From Lingula anatina (Eukaryota > Brachiopoda > Lingulata > Lingulida > Lingulidae), in assembly GCF_001039355.2 (NCBI RefSeq), contig NW_019774069.1, positions 1,033,601 through 1,097,600 on the forward strand: 64,000 nucleotides of DNA. The letters are read 5' to 3'. The notes under the pieces are model-generated. The model was not told the DNA's origin. It saw nothing but the letters and a program-made list of their open reading frames with translations, and did not search any database. Position numbers and translations under genes: made by a program. Shown here piece after piece: positions 24,601 to 39,800 of this stretch (the stretch's first letter is position 1; each line of letters opens with the position of its first letter).

Positions 24601-27600
24601 AATAAAGTGCACTTTTTCAATTTTCCTGGCCTTATTTCTCCAAAACTAGAAGAGATGAACCCATATTTACTTTTAATTTGAATAAAGAATAATAAGTGCC
24701 AAATCCAAATTTGGCTTTAAATTTGGCCTTTGGCCTACTATTTTTTACAGTGAAGGGCACTTTTTTATTTCAATTTTGGCCTTGAATCTCAAAATTTATC
24801 TTCTCTATAACCATTAAACTTGAATATGAAAATCACATTTTACAGATCCAAATGTGACCTTGAATTTGACCTTTAAACTACTTTGACTACATTTTCTCTA
24901 CTTGTCTTTAGAGTCCTTTGAATTTTTAGAAAGTTTCTTTCACTTCCAATGATATCTTGTAGGACAGTTTATATCTACCCTTATTATGCACAACTGTATA
25001 CTTTAAATCCTGACCAATAAAGCTTGTTAAAGAAGTGGCTCATCCTTTGGGCACATAATGTTCCAACTTGCAGTGCCCTTGTTTTTAGTTTATTTAAGTC
25101 AACAAATGCTTCGAAATTGAAAAATTACAATATGGTAGGAAGGACTATAAGAAAGCCATTTGAATAAAAGTAAATAGATTATTTGTTCACGAGAAAGCAT
25201 AGAGCCATACAAATAGATAAGAAGGCTATTTGTCTTGAAGGTTTTTTTCTGGAAGATTACTTCTTTTTGTGTGACAAAACTCTTTACAATTATAAAATGG
25301 AAGTAATACCAATCTGGAACTGTGAATGTGATCCCCCATGTGAATGTTCATTGTTTTTACATAGATACACTGCATTTAAGTTTTTAACCTTTCTTCTCAT
25401 CATCCACTGACTTTATTAATTTTGTGATTTTGACCCCTAATTTTTGCATGTTGTATTGTGGTACCATGTCATGACTTTCACAGGTAGTTGTTTTAGTTGG
25501 TAAAAGATGTCCATTGATTAGGTTGGTGGTTTTGGCACATTGTTTTGTTACATGTGAAACTGGTTTTAGAATAGACTGGTATGATGTGCTTAGTGTATAA
25601 TTAACAGACTTTCATGAAGCATATCCATGCTTTACTGGTACACCGTTTCCTTGCTTGTGTGGCTAAAATTTTCTATGTAGCTTGCATGTATGATATACTG
25701 TACCCATGCATGTGTCAGGTATTGCATAAACTATTTTTGAGTGGGAGATGGAAGTATCTCTGTGTTGTAGAAGTTATATGTACTAGGGGATGGGGTATCA
25801 TTGTTTAGGTTGTTTGATAGATTTGCATGTTATTGAATGTCATTATATATATATATAATTACCAGGTTCACAACCAGCCTGCATTTTAAGGTGCTCATAT
25901 GTTGTGTGACTGTTGATATTTTTGTAATGAAATGTGTAAATTGACCAACCAGCCAACTGGTTATTGCAACAAGTCTTTCACTTTCCTTATTATCATGTTA
26001 TACTGATTATTAATTGAAACCCAGGTCTGTGAACTGCTTTTCTATTTATTCTTCTGTATTGATTCTTACAATTCATGTTAAGTAGAATGAGCTATGAATT
26101 TTCAGATTCAACTCCATGCTGTTGATCTTTTTCTTTATATAATATATATTAGCAGACCAAATATTTTCCAAGGAAGGCAATTATTGCCTGTTCTTGTTGG
26201 TGTTTGAAGGTTTTCTTTGATCTTGATATAATAACACATTATCGATGTGAAATAGCCAATTAAATTTGTCTGGTCTTCTGACTCTTCCAATATATATTTT
26301 TGTACTAGGCTCTTTGTTTCATTGAGTTCACATTAAATCAATTTCAGTTCAAATCAACAAGCCTGTGATTAAGTCAATTTCATGCTTTGTCATGATGTTA
26401 AATATATCTTATAGGGATACCAATAGACAAATTCTGACAAAAATCAGTCTCAGAATTTGGCTGATGAGATCACTTCAAACTTCAATTAAGCATCTGCCTC
26501 TTTTGACAAATGCAGTATTCGACAACTATCTGACATGCCCCTATATCCTTTGTGTGTAAGATGTAATATCTGCTGTTTTGAAAATGACTGTTCCGATGTA
26601 CATTTTACTGACACCATACACAAGCATTCCTAAATCCTGGCTGTTTAACAGGGCATCATGTATTGTTATCTGGATAATAAAAAAGAGGTCCGTTTGACCC
26701 ACATTATGCACATTATCAATGAGAAAGGCTGTTTTGCTTCTAATCAATTTCTTACCTGTGTTAATACAGGTTTGTAATTATTTATGCATTATCATGGCTC
26801 ATGTCACTGGAGAGCGCATGTGGTGTCCTCAAATGAAGTATCTGAATACCTCAGAGAAGTTTTAAAGTCAGCACCTCACTTTTTTATGTGCAATTGTACG
26901 CCTGGATATTTAATTGATGCCACATGCTACAGATCCTATAGAACAGGTGTCAGTCAGTCTGTCCTCCTTCCTTGTCAAAAACTTGTGAATACATGCATTT
27001 ATGAAAATGGGTTTACCTGATATGGAATATAAGCCTCCCATGGAGCTTTTGGAAAGTTGGTGACTGGTTCGAATTCCCCTACACCTTCCTCGTGATGTCC
27101 CAGCAGCCTATTTTAGACAATTCTTGAGTTAAAATTTAGCAAAAGGTTGGGCTGTGAATTTTGTATACTTGATTTCTGTGATGGGTAGATAAGTCTGGCA
27201 TAATAACTGAGTTATGTTCCTATTAAGATGCACTAATTTCTAATTCTTATTTATTTTCAATATACATTGTCTTTTTCTTAAGTTATGTGATGATTCTAAA
27301 TTAAATTCATATTCCCCTATGAATATTGTTCGGCAAAATGCTGCATTTTTTACACTATTTCTGTTATCTAAAAAAATTAATAGAAATTAAATTTGTTGAC
27401 CTGAGGAATATTTCTTTTTATAGAGAAAATTGGAGTCAATAATAATAATAACATAAAAATAAACATTTTATTCTCTACACAAGGTTGGTCATGTTGCAAA
27501 TCTTGACATGCAGCTCTTTGGCCAACGTTGTTGTGCATAAACTGGAACATTTTTTACAACTGGACCCTATGATATATCGTACTATCTTGATGTTCAGCAC

Positions 27601-30600
27601 TATCATTAAATCCAGAATTACATATAATTTTAGGAGATTTGTGTGCAGAGCTAGGTGTATCTCAGGGTCAATATCAGTTTACCAGTGCACTGAGACAAAG
27701 GATTGTCTCAGGAGATTGCATTTCTTTCCTGCAATGTTAACAGATCCCTCCCCTTCCCCTCAAATATAAATATATACTCACTATGTAACTGTTAAAACAC
27801 TCTTGTCTAGCTTTTTTTTCCCTTTTATGGTCTTTTCAATTCCTTATATGAATGCACTGTACCATCCATACCTTAGTTATCAAAGTTGACTGCAAGTGAT
27901 TGAGGTATAGCTTGCTTTACTACTTGCTGTGGATCTAGCATGCTTTAATGCACACGTCTTTATGGCTTGGTGTGGAAATCAAACCCACTGTTGCAGTTCT
28001 GGCTTGCAACAAGACTATCTGTTAAATATCCCTTTGATAGAAATGACTGTGCTTTGGTTCTTGGCTGACTGCTAATTCAAAGATGCTTTATGTTAAATTA
28101 TTTAACATGCATAAGCAATTGTTTTCAGGCATAGAAATTGGTTTAGAAAACACCAGTGCAGACACACGAGGTTCAATGGAATATGGTCTGTAAAATATGA
28201 GTAAATTTCTGCCTATTTATATTATGGACCTGTTGAATTCTGTTTCAATTATATTCCAATAATTCCAACACTTGTATTGGAAATTTTTCATTTTCTACTG
28301 CTACATGTTTGTTGCTAGGGGAAATCTCTTCATATACAAATGTGTATATTCTTAGATAATTAGGTTACAGTAGAATCTATTGCAGACACCTGTATATCTT
28401 GCCTATCTAGAGAAAGAGACATAAATAGAGGATATTTGTCTTCAGCCTGCAGCAAAGTGGCACATGAACATCTATTTACTTAATAACAATAGGGATAAGG
28501 TTATCTTTGTCTTCTTGTGTTTTTATAGAAATTTTATACATAATTATTAACATTTATATCACAAAATTTGATTGTGGAAGAGTTCTAGTTTTCCCCCTGG
28601 TGTTTATGAGAACTGCATAAAACTGATTATCTGTGTTCAGGGAAAAGCTAGGCCAGGTACATGAACAACACACAATATGGTATTGATTTTTTCATGGAAA
28701 ATTCAGAAGGTCGCATAGAATTGTGCACAGACATTATTCAGTATCTGCTGTGAATGAAATAATAAGTGAATGTAATGTATCTAAAAAGCCACCTTGCTGC
28801 AGGAACAAAGTGTTGCTGCAAATGCTAATTTTAAATGATCCAAATGAATGAAATTATACACTGCTTTGTCTATTCAATTGCATACAATATCACATAAATG
28901 TATTGCTACACGGGCATGTATAAGTGCATACATGCATAGCTGTAGGCATAAGAACACGTGTACATGCATACACATGCACAAGCACTAATAACTATAAATA
29001 AAATGGGAGAAATGTCACTGTATTTTTGGTAGCTATGCCAATACAGATTGATGTTAAAATTGTATGCTCTTGACACAGCTAGTATTACTTTCTTGCACAG
29101 TAAATATAGTGGTATTTCTGTTATATGTATCATTATAATGAACATCCTGTTATTATTTAGTTATTGCCATCATGCTGTAACCACATCACATATTAGTCTG
29201 TTGGTTTGTATAATGACCTCATGTAATCTTGAGTTACCCACCATTTTGTGGTTACTGTAGTAGTATAAAGTTGATATTTTGATGCAAGTACAATTATAGC
29301 TTATGCCTTTGATATCATTTGTCTATTGTAAACTGTTATTATACATTGCAACAGCTTAAAAGCAGTCATGATCACTTCATTGATGGTTTTCTTTAACTTA
29401 GTTTATTATGATGCTAGAATAATAAGCTAGGTATTGAAGTGCAAGTGTAATCATCTAAAAAGTTCAATTACTTTAATCACACAATTAAAGTTTATTGCTA
29501 TGAGTTGTAAATGTTCAGTTTTGTGCATATTTCTGTCGGGACAATGAGTGCATGCCTATTCTTCTGTTATCAGGTTCAAAGTTTTTTCCGAGGATGGCTT
29601 TGCCGCAGACGTTGGAAACAAATTGTAGAGGAATATATTCGATCACCGCATGCAGAAATGATGCGGAAGCGGAATAGCATTGTTTTTGGGATGGTGGAAG
29701 GAGAAGAGGAATATGTCAAGCAACTTTCCACTTTAGTATCTTGTTTCCTGCGCCCAATGAAAATGGCAGCAAGCTCCAAAAAGCCACCTATCACTCACGA
29801 AGACGTCAATTCTATATTCCTGAACAGGTGCTGTATAGATGGTGTAACACACTACATTTCTGAATATTTCACCATGAATCATCTAAACTGCTGGTTTCAA
29901 GGTCCATTGCTAAATTATAGAACTTTCAAATTTGATAATAAATTGAACGGTGATTTTTTGACAATTGGCAGTGGTTTGTCCATGCATGTAGCTATCAGAA
30001 CTGTCACCTCTGCAGCAGTGGAAAAGCTGTACTTATGACCCATCATTTCTAAAATGTTTTACTATTGTACATAAAATAATAGTTTTACTTTCTATCACTT
30101 TCTATTGCAGTGAAACAGTATTGTTTCTGCACCAGATCTTCATGAAGGGTCTTTGTGCAAGAATGGAGAACTGGCCTACTTTAGTACTTGGTAAGACAAC
30201 CACATCAAATCATAATGCTACTGTGTTTCAATAATCACTGCTTATTAATCAGGGTAATTCTAATTCTTGACTTCTTGCTTAAACATGAACTAAATAGCTG
30301 TTTATATGTTATACATTGTAACTTTTAATATGAAAATGTCAAAAGAAAGTAGTAATATGACATTGATGAGAGTCAAATTTTTTTCATAAGAATTATGAGT
30401 TATTCATCTCCATCATTCCAGGTGATCTGTTTGATATGCTCCTCCCAATGCTGGGAATTTACCAGGAATATGTACGCAACCACCATTACAGTCTACAGGT
30501 GCTGGCAGAGTACAAACAGAAACTGGAGTTTAGCACACTTCTTAAACGTTACGAGGAGAAACCACCATGTGAAGGGAGGTCTCTCGAAACTTTTCTCACA

Positions 30601-30845
30601 TATCCTATGCACCAAGTAAGCACCTGTTGTTATAAAATAGATCAGATTGATTTGAATAAAGATAAATTGGCAGTATTTTATCTTTAATCTTTGTAATTTG
30701 TAAAGGTTTTCAAACTTGAGATGAAAAAGAGTATCTGTGTTCTAGCCTTAGAAATTTCAAGCAGTTTCTCTGCAGTAAATTAAAGGTTTCAGATTAAAAA
30801 TTAGTTTCTTCAAATTAATGATTTAATTAGCATGCTGCAGAAAGC

Positions 30846-30877
<32 letters not shown>

Positions 30878-33800
30878 AGCTAAAGTAAAAACTGAATTTT
30901 AACCAAAAAAATGAAAATTAAAAATGAGCCAACACAATTAGAAATTTATGAAAATTAGAAAAAAAAATGCAAATTATTTATGTGCTTCTTTGAGTATAGT
31001 TTAAGCGCAATTAACCTTTACCAATCTTGATGCCATTCAGTGTTATTTGTACACTATTGTTTCTTAGATACCTCGCTACATTGTCACACTTCATGACTTG
31101 CTTGCTCATACTCCGCATGACCATGTGGAAAGAAAAAGTTTAGAATATGCCAAGGGGAAGTTGGAGGAATTATCAAGGGTAGGCTGTCAACCCTGTTTTG
31201 CTTGATTCTAAATATACAGGATTAGTTGTTTTTACAGAACCAATGTGCCATCATCCTATCAATTCTTGATTATTAATTCCTATGTTATATTTGTCTGTTT
31301 CAGTCTGTGTACTTTAAGCCATTTACTTAACTTTTCTTTGTTAAAGCCAGCAAGTCAGGGTAGGCATTATGACCTTACAAGGTCAAAGCCATTAGATCAG
31401 AGTTGGGGCTAGGCTGAAGCCTAAGGGAAAAATTTCTGAATTTAACCTCAACATTTTTTGATGTAAATATTCATCAGAACATGAGCATATACCATTGAGA
31501 GGGTACCTGTTTTAGCCAAAATAAANCTTTTTTTTTTTTTTGTACAGATTCAGCTAAAGTAAAACTGAATTTGAACCAAATAAATGAATATTAACAATGA
31601 GCCAACACAATTAGAAATTTATGAAAATTAGAAAAGAATATGCAAATTATTTATGTGCTTCTTTGAGTATAGTTTAAGCGCAATTAACCTTTACCAATCT
31701 TGATGCCATTCAGTGTTATTTGTACACTATTGTTTCTTAGATACCTCGCTACATTGTCACACTTCATGACTTGCTTGCTCATACTCCGCATGACCATGTG
31801 GAAAGAAAAAGTTTAGAATATGCCAAGGGGAAGTTGGAGGAATTATCAAGGGTAGGCTGTCAACCCTGTTTTGCTTGATTCTAAATATACAGGATTAGTT
31901 GTTTTTACAGAACCAATGTGCCATCATCCTATCAATTCTTGATTATTAATTCCTATGTTATATTTGTCTGTTTCAGTCTGTGTACTTTAAGCCATTTACT
32001 TAACTTTTCTTTGTTAAAGCCAGCAAGTCAGGGTAGGCATTATGACCTTACAAGGTCAAAGCCATTAGATCAGAGTTGGGGCTAGGCTGAAGCCTAAGGG
32101 AAAAATTTCTGAATTTAACCTCAACATTTTTTGATGTAAATATTCATCAGAACATGAGCATATACCATTGAGAGGGTACCTGTTTTAGCCAAAATAAACT
32201 TAGAGGATTACTGTAACTCCTATAGAAAAATATTGTTTTGGGGTTATCCCTTACATTAATATATGCTTTTTTCTCTACTCTAGGTGATGCATGATGAAGT
32301 CAGTGAAACAGAGAACATCCGTAAGAATCTGGCAATAGAACGGATGATAATTGAAGGCTGTGATATTTTATTAGATGTCAACCAGACCTTTGTAAGGCAA
32401 GGTATGCACATATGATAGAAAAAAAATTAGGCAAATGAATTAAAAAAATTGAGATCACAGGAATAGATTTTAGTTTCAGAATATACAGTAACTTATGCAT
32501 TTTGGCTGTATTACATAGTGCTTATAACAAAAATATGGTGGATTTGGTGTTACCATAACCAAACATGAATATTTTTTCATTATGTTAGGACTCGAACTCT
32601 GGTAATTCCTTGTTTGTTTACTTTTAAATTAACTTTCCGTATGAAATTTTCGCCTGTCAAGAAATAATGATATCTGCAGAAATCACAACAAATTATTTCC
32701 TTATTCATGGTGGTATGACATTTATATGAGTTAAGAATAGGGAGGACTTTGTGCAGTTGATTAACAAACCCGTGGTTGGGCTCAATGTTGTTTTTATTAA
32801 ATCACCTAAGGCTTATACATTATGAGCTTTACTGCAATTCCACTTCCTCAGGTTGTCTCCTGCAAGTAATGACAGAGAAGGTGAAACCCAATAGAGGTCG
32901 TCTGGGGTCATTTAGCTCTTCTTTTAAAGAAAGCAAGAAAGAGACGGTACGCCAAGTGTTCCTGTTCACAAATCATCTGCTGATAACGTCCAGAGCATCC
33001 AATGGAAGACTACACCTTGCAAAGGTAAGGAGCTTGAATGTAAGTACAATTTTCCCCGAAGCTTTTTGCATCTCACATTCTTCACTTATGCTGTCTTATT
33101 TGATTTAACCCTTGAGGAATATCTGTGTATGTATAGTTATATAATCGATAGCCAGTAAAATGAAAGTTCTAACTTCAAACAAAAGAATGAGAAAAAAATG
33201 AGGAGTTGAAAGATTTTGAAATAAGAAGCATGCAAACTTACAAGTTGTCTACCCTCTTGGGGTACACTATTGTTTAAATTGACCTTAATACAACACTTAT
33301 ATTTGACATTGATTTATTATAGAACTATGGCAAAATACCTCTGATTGACTGCACATTGGTGGAGGACTCCAACTCGGACATCTTCTTCTTTGATGATGAG
33401 GGTATGAATGTTGCTAGGCACATGCACACTAAAATACATTGCCCAGTGCTGAAGATGTTTTCATTTTACTTGTTTTATGTATAAAGATACAAATTGTGGA
33501 TTTGATTGAAATAAGGATGTATATTATGACCTCATTGTTTGAAAGTTATTGGGAATGTTTATTGCACATTTTTGTGCAGTTGGTATGTTTGTTTTTTGAT
33601 TTGGTGATAACTTTCAGACCAATGTGAGCTTATTGTACGTGTTTTTGCAGAGTAGTTGTCTCTTTATATATGTATTTTTGTCGAACAAAATAACAGCCTA
33701 GTTAAAAAGATTTAAAGTTATTTTCAAGCCACATAACATCTATATGTATGATAATATTTCTTTGTTTGATAAGATAAACATTCCACCATTTAAACTTGAA

Positions 33801-36800
33801 ACATTTTTTTTTTCAAATCATTCTTTTTCTTTTGATTTTCTTTAATTTTTTCAGCCTCTTCTATGGAAAGCTTGAATAACCTGCCAGGCAGCAATACTCT
33901 GAGTACACCAAATGAATCCTACTCTGACAAGAAACTCTCCATAGACTACAAGGGATTGGATTTCAAGATAATAGTGGACTCCAAGAGTGGCCCACCCATG
34001 ACCATAACACTGGTGGCATCCTCCCTACAGGACAAGGCGGCATGGTGTAGTGACATTAGTCAGGTAGAGTGTGAAGCTTTTTTTGTGCTAAGCATTTTTT
34101 TGCTTATATTTTTACTTATTTGAAATATTGAACAATATTCCAGTCAAATAATTAAAATTTCCATTTTTTTATTATGTAAAGACATACTAGACAAACAAAG
34201 AATGTGACATTGCTATATCTTTATCAACACATACACACAGGCATGGCACGCATGCACATGTGCCCATGCACACACACACACATCATTTATTCTAATGGAA
34301 TTGTATATACTTCAGTGCATAGAAAACCTGCACTACAGTGATCTACTGAACAGCTCCATGAGTGACACTTCCTCAGTCACCATGCCACAGTCTGTGAGGT
34401 AAGCTTCTGGAATATCTCTAAGAATAAGGTTTTGTATACTTCACTCTCATGTTTTAGATGCCAAGTCAGATTAATTTATAATGCATATATCTGCATATGC
34501 ATGGTTTGCTTGTCTTAGATATACATATATATATATAGATATATAGATGTCATTGCCAACAATCTTCTTGAGAAATCATTTTCAGAGCTTTTTTTTTCAT
34601 CTCTTGATTGAATTTGAGAAAAATATTAACCCTGCATGAAAAAAGACCCAATTTACAGATCAACAAATTATATGCTATCAAGTTACAAACTTTAAGATTA
34701 CCTCTTTACTCTTGATTAACACTTCTTTATATCTGGAACTTTATCTTGGGCTATTAAGAGATCTGACTTATACTTTTACATTTACTTGAAAATTGCATGA
34801 GAAACGTTTTTGTCATTATTCTTACAAAAATCATTTTGAGTTCCAAAAACAGTTTAGAGATTGATTAGATGTCTACATAGTATCAATAAGAAGAAGCTTG
34901 AACCAAATATCTTGAATTATATAGTAATGGGAATTTTAGAGAAAATCGGGTGTTGTTAATTATAGAATCTAATTCTTAAGTCTTTCTAAGCTTTCTTTTT
35001 CTCAGTCTCATAGATATATATCCATCCCACAGGATTTTTATTATCTTACTTCTTACTTACTGATTTCCTTAAAGGCAGAAAAGTGGAATTGGCCTTTAAT
35101 CTTGTATTTACTTCTTATTCGAGTGGGACTTTTAAAAATTCAACAAGTCTCTGTGCATGCTCTTTATACTGTTTTTTTCTTCCAACTTCTTTTAACTTCA
35201 GAATTAATATAACTGCATCTTGTTATCTTTTAACCATTTCTTTATCTTTTGAAGTGTAGATATAATTGTTCCTCATTCTTGTTTTAATTCTCCATATACG
35301 GATATATGTTTTACTAATCCATATACTTGTTATGTAAAGGACAAGAAAGGAAAATCTTTTAGTCCAGAAATTATACTGTTAAATTTGGAAAATTTCCCCG
35401 AATTTAAACAAAATTTCCTTTCTTGTTTTTTTTTCTGTATCATTCATGTCATTGATGGACTTACAATTAACTGCATAAATATATGAAGTCAAATAAACAG
35501 CAGCTACTGATATGGTGCTTAAAAAGCAGCTTGCTGATACCACTTGCTAAGTATTAATATAAGAGTAAAGAATATAAGAATATACCATTGAGAGGGTACC
35601 TGTAAAGTATGAACAATTGAAATTTTGAGATAAAATGGTCTAAATTGTTTTGAGTTTAATATCTATGGTCAGTAGATTAGAGCTGTGCACAAGTGGCAAT
35701 TCTTGGTTAGCAACTAACAAATGTTTTAACCTCTCTGCTTTAAAACTACCTCTCGACTATCTGAACACTCCCGTAGCAGTGATCTTGTAGTAGTGCACCA
35801 TTCACTATTTATTCACCACAACTTGAATTAATCAAAGAACCGCTTTATTGCATGGCGCCAGGTACATTCACAGCACTCAGATATGGTGAGTGAGTATTAG
35901 ATCTCGTGTGTTGATGTGTGTGTGTGAGTGCGTGTGTGTATGAGTGTGTGTGCCTTTCATAATAATGTCAGACTCTTGCTGACATCACAGGTGTGATATT
36001 ATATGTTCTTTGAATTCTCTTGTTAGCTTTTGCCATGATCACTTATTTAAATCAAAATCCCTCTTGCATGATGAGTCTTCTGATCTTTGAATTGAATAAT
36101 TTAGGAGATTTGGTAGATGTGAAATATTGACCATCATTCTAATATGTATTGAAAGTAATGTTAATACCCTATGGCCTTGCTTCTTACTGTCCAAGAAATT
36201 TATTTGGAAGATTTTTTGGCTTCCAAGATCATATTTTGTCATTTATTCAAAATTATGCTTACTGTAGCATTTTGTGCAGTTTATGATTTGCAAACTTCAT
36301 AAAGGTGGGCAAAAATGGATTTGGAACTTCTTTTAGAATTAACTGAAAAAAAGAAAATGTGTCATTTTATTTGAGACCTATTTCTTCAAAAGATGTGATT
36401 GATATCAAAGGGAATGTACAACAGAAAGAGATAAAAGAAAATTATGACCTTTTGAGAAGATAATAATTGTTATGTATCAAAATCTTAATGACAGAAAGAA
36501 GAGGTTATAAATGTGGGGACAGCTGCATATAGCTAGTTTGATATCTTTTTTCTACTTTGTGTGTGGTATTCATAGATAACTATTCTTTAATGTTGAAGTA
36601 TCCTGGTATCCTGATACTTAGGAGTGAAGTATCAGTTAAGGGTTCAAAGGTACACAGACAAGTCGAACTGTAGTGAAAAACTGAATGTCTTATGTAGCAG
36701 GAAGAATGTTCTGAGCAGAAATATCAGGAAAGTGGAATGTTAAAAAGTATATGTCTATGTCAGATAAGAAGCAGTGTGCAGAGATCTGTTTAATTCTCAC

Positions 36801-39800
36801 TTCTTCCAAAATATTCCGTATTAATTTCGTATTTCTGCTCAGGTGGTTTTAGGTTTTGATTTAAAGGTGACCAATTATTTACCATAAGCTCCAAAGTGAT
36901 ATTAATCTAGGATAGAAAATAAAGATATTTTATGTCCTAGTATTAATTAATCAACTTTAATCCCTGTACCCCTCTTCCCAACCTGCTAATATTCATGTTA
37001 AAGGTGGATACCTAAAGTATTAGTAGTATTTATTTCAGATATACAAGAAGATATACAATTTTATAACACTAAATATGCGAGCAGAGCAAAAAATCTTCCA
37101 TACTTCATATTTACATTTTTACTAAAAGCCATTTTCCACAATTTTTCGGATTACGTTATAGACACATTTTGAGGGTAATAATGCCATTTTCGGTTGCAGA
37201 GATTTCTGTCCCCCAGAGCAGCTAACAGTTTAGTTTAAATCCATGATATCTTAAATCTTCCATGTGTATTTAAGAATATGCTTCAATTGTTAAGGATTTA
37301 AAAAGGCCCATTCTTCATTGGTTTTCTGTCTTCTGTGGCTCATTTATCTGACATAAAAGACTGAACTAAAACAGTGGACACATCTGTTTTCCACATATTC
37401 TTTCCCAACCACTAAAAATGCAAAATAGTATCTCATATGGTTTAGAACAAAAATTTCAAAACAGAGGCAATATGAATGATAGCTTAGAATCATAACTGGA
37501 GTGCCATGGTCAAATGTTCTTGTTTAGATGCTATCTCACATCATGTATAGCAAGATATATATATATATACACCTATTTGCAACAGATTTTATACTCTGCC
37601 TTAAATAGATTATCAATTGATTAATTAAAAAAAGCTTTTTTCAAACATGGTATAGATTTCTTTCTTTTTGATGTAAGTTTAAGTGTTAACACATAGGATG
37701 ACTAAAAGCCTAAAAAAGCAAATTTTGGTAAAACCAAGGTACTCCCACCATAAATATGTTTAGTATTAATTAGATATATAGTGGATTAAAAACAGCCATT
37801 GCATCTAACAGCAGCATGGAATTTTTGAACAAAGGAATTTAGGCATGCATTTTCTCTGGCAACCATAGTACAAAATTGTTGTTTACCATTATTTGTATAT
37901 ACATTATACCTAAAAGCCAGCCAGTGTAAGGCATGGGGCAGTGAATGGTAAATCTCTGGTCACCTATTTATAAAAATAGAAACCATAACTTGCATATATT
38001 TAACTTTAGTGATTTTCCTTGAAAAGATAATCTTTGAATATATTAATAATTATTTCATGTGCATGAAAACTGAGCTAACGCTAACATTATTGTGTTGCTT
38101 GCTTACAGTTATATTACATTTGTGTTTTTGGGTTTGATGTTTTTTTTTTTTTTCAAGTAAATATATTGTTAAGATATTTTAATTTTATGAAGTATCAAAC
38201 CTTTTTATTTCTCAAAACTGTACATTTGTAGAAATGTTTGTAGTTCTCATTATTACAGTTTTGTGTAGAGTTTATAATTTCACTTTCTTTTTCTGCCATT
38301 TGACATTAGTTTATTGTCACATCATGCATTTTCATGTTCTATTGTATTGCTTGCAAAAATGTCAGCTGTGCAGGTGTTCAGTGAAATTATAATCAGTTGA
38401 TTGTTAAATTATATTTTTATCAGTTTTCATATAGTTACTCCAGCTGCAATATGATTATCTGAAAACCACATGGCTTTTCTTCTATTTATTTTAAATAGAA
38501 TTTCATTTAAGTTTCTATTGAGTTCCAATATGAAAGAGAATGGCACATGTTCACACTTCGTTATTGCCGTGTTTTCCTCACAGTTGAACACCGCCAGCCC
38601 TTTTGGGTGCAAGAATAAATTCATTAATCAAAGCAGTGAAAATCAATTCTGAACCTCAGCTTTCTGGACAAGCACTGTTTTGCTAGCTTGTCATAGCAAA
38701 AAAATCTTTTGCTTTTGGGATTTTATGTTGCTTCTATAAATGATTTTGTTTAGGTCTGACCCCAAGCTCTTCAGGGATGACATTGATATCAAATTCAGCA
38801 GAACTCTCAACTCTTGCAAAGTTCCTCAGGTATGATTAAGGTTCTGTGTATGATAGATATTGCAGTAAGTGGCATTATACACATTGGTCATAGGCCAGCA
38901 AATCAGTTCTAACTTCAAGTTAAAGTTTGGGATTAAAACTAAGATTGCATTGAATTTCAAGTTAATGTCATGTTATCCAATACAGAAAGGACTTCTGAAA
39001 TGTTCAGAAGTTATAACAAATAAAACCAAATGATCTTTAACATCAGATTGTTCAGTACATGCCTTTTTTTTTTAGATCCGCCATGCATCGGTGGATAAGC
39101 TGCTAGAGCGTCTGACAGATCTCAGGTTTCTCAGCATAGATTTTGTGAACACATTCCTCCTGACCTACAGGGTGTTCACCAATGGAGATGCTGTGCTGGA
39201 AGCCCTGAAGAAGGTCTACAAGAACCCTGAGTGTGGAGGTATTGAAGGCTCTGGCATGGCCCCAGCTTCCTTACAAGCACAGTAAGTTACCCATGATAAT
39301 GATGAGATTTTTGTTGATTTATTGAGTTATTTGCTTCTTTGATTTTTGGAGGATGAGGAGAGGGGTTTGAAATGAAAAATATTATTCCAATCTGTTTGTC
39401 TGGAGCGATTTAAATGGAAAACTAATAAAAAGCACTAATAGGGTAATATGGATTCCTTTTTTAACATTTAATTTAATAATTTATATAGCACTCAAATGTT
39501 TACAAATTACATTTCACAGCATCTATATGCTATTAGTTTTTACATATGTTTATACAAAATACATAGTTAACTTAATTAGTTAACTAAATTACCATACACT
39601 CTCGCACTCTTCTGTAGACAACTAATTAGGTTATCCTACTGTAATTTGCAAAAAACCAGTTATAAAGTACAGGCACTTGCACAAGCACTTTACACACTTT
39701 TATCCTGTTTTGTATTTAATGAGTTCCAGCAATTTATTTAGCTAACCAGGAATACACTTCTTCATGTACACTTTGAAAAGACTTGGATTTTACCTTATGT

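Larger units (their letters stand above)
17276..29573 (+). other. Intron 4 (12.3 kb), repeat-rich
   Basis: The intron contains a candidate 48-nt cassette exon (19460-19507), an inverted repeat capped by CA tracts (19601-20382), a CT tract (21614-21659), a T run (21907-21927), an ATTT-rich stretch (22096-22169) followed by degenerate repeats of about 115 bp, a foldback element (23070-23256) and a tandem repeat of about 143 bp (24581-24960). Nothing else resembles a gene; the open frames at 25183-25410, 26784-27020 and 27485-27769 match no family I know. Confidence 0.8.

Noticed and set aside
27055-27085. GGTTCGAATTCCCC resembling a tRNA B box
   Set aside because: No cloverleaf can be built around it, there is no suitable A box at the right distance, and the stem bases do not pair. 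It might be a remnant of a tRNA-derived SINE, but nothing else supports that.
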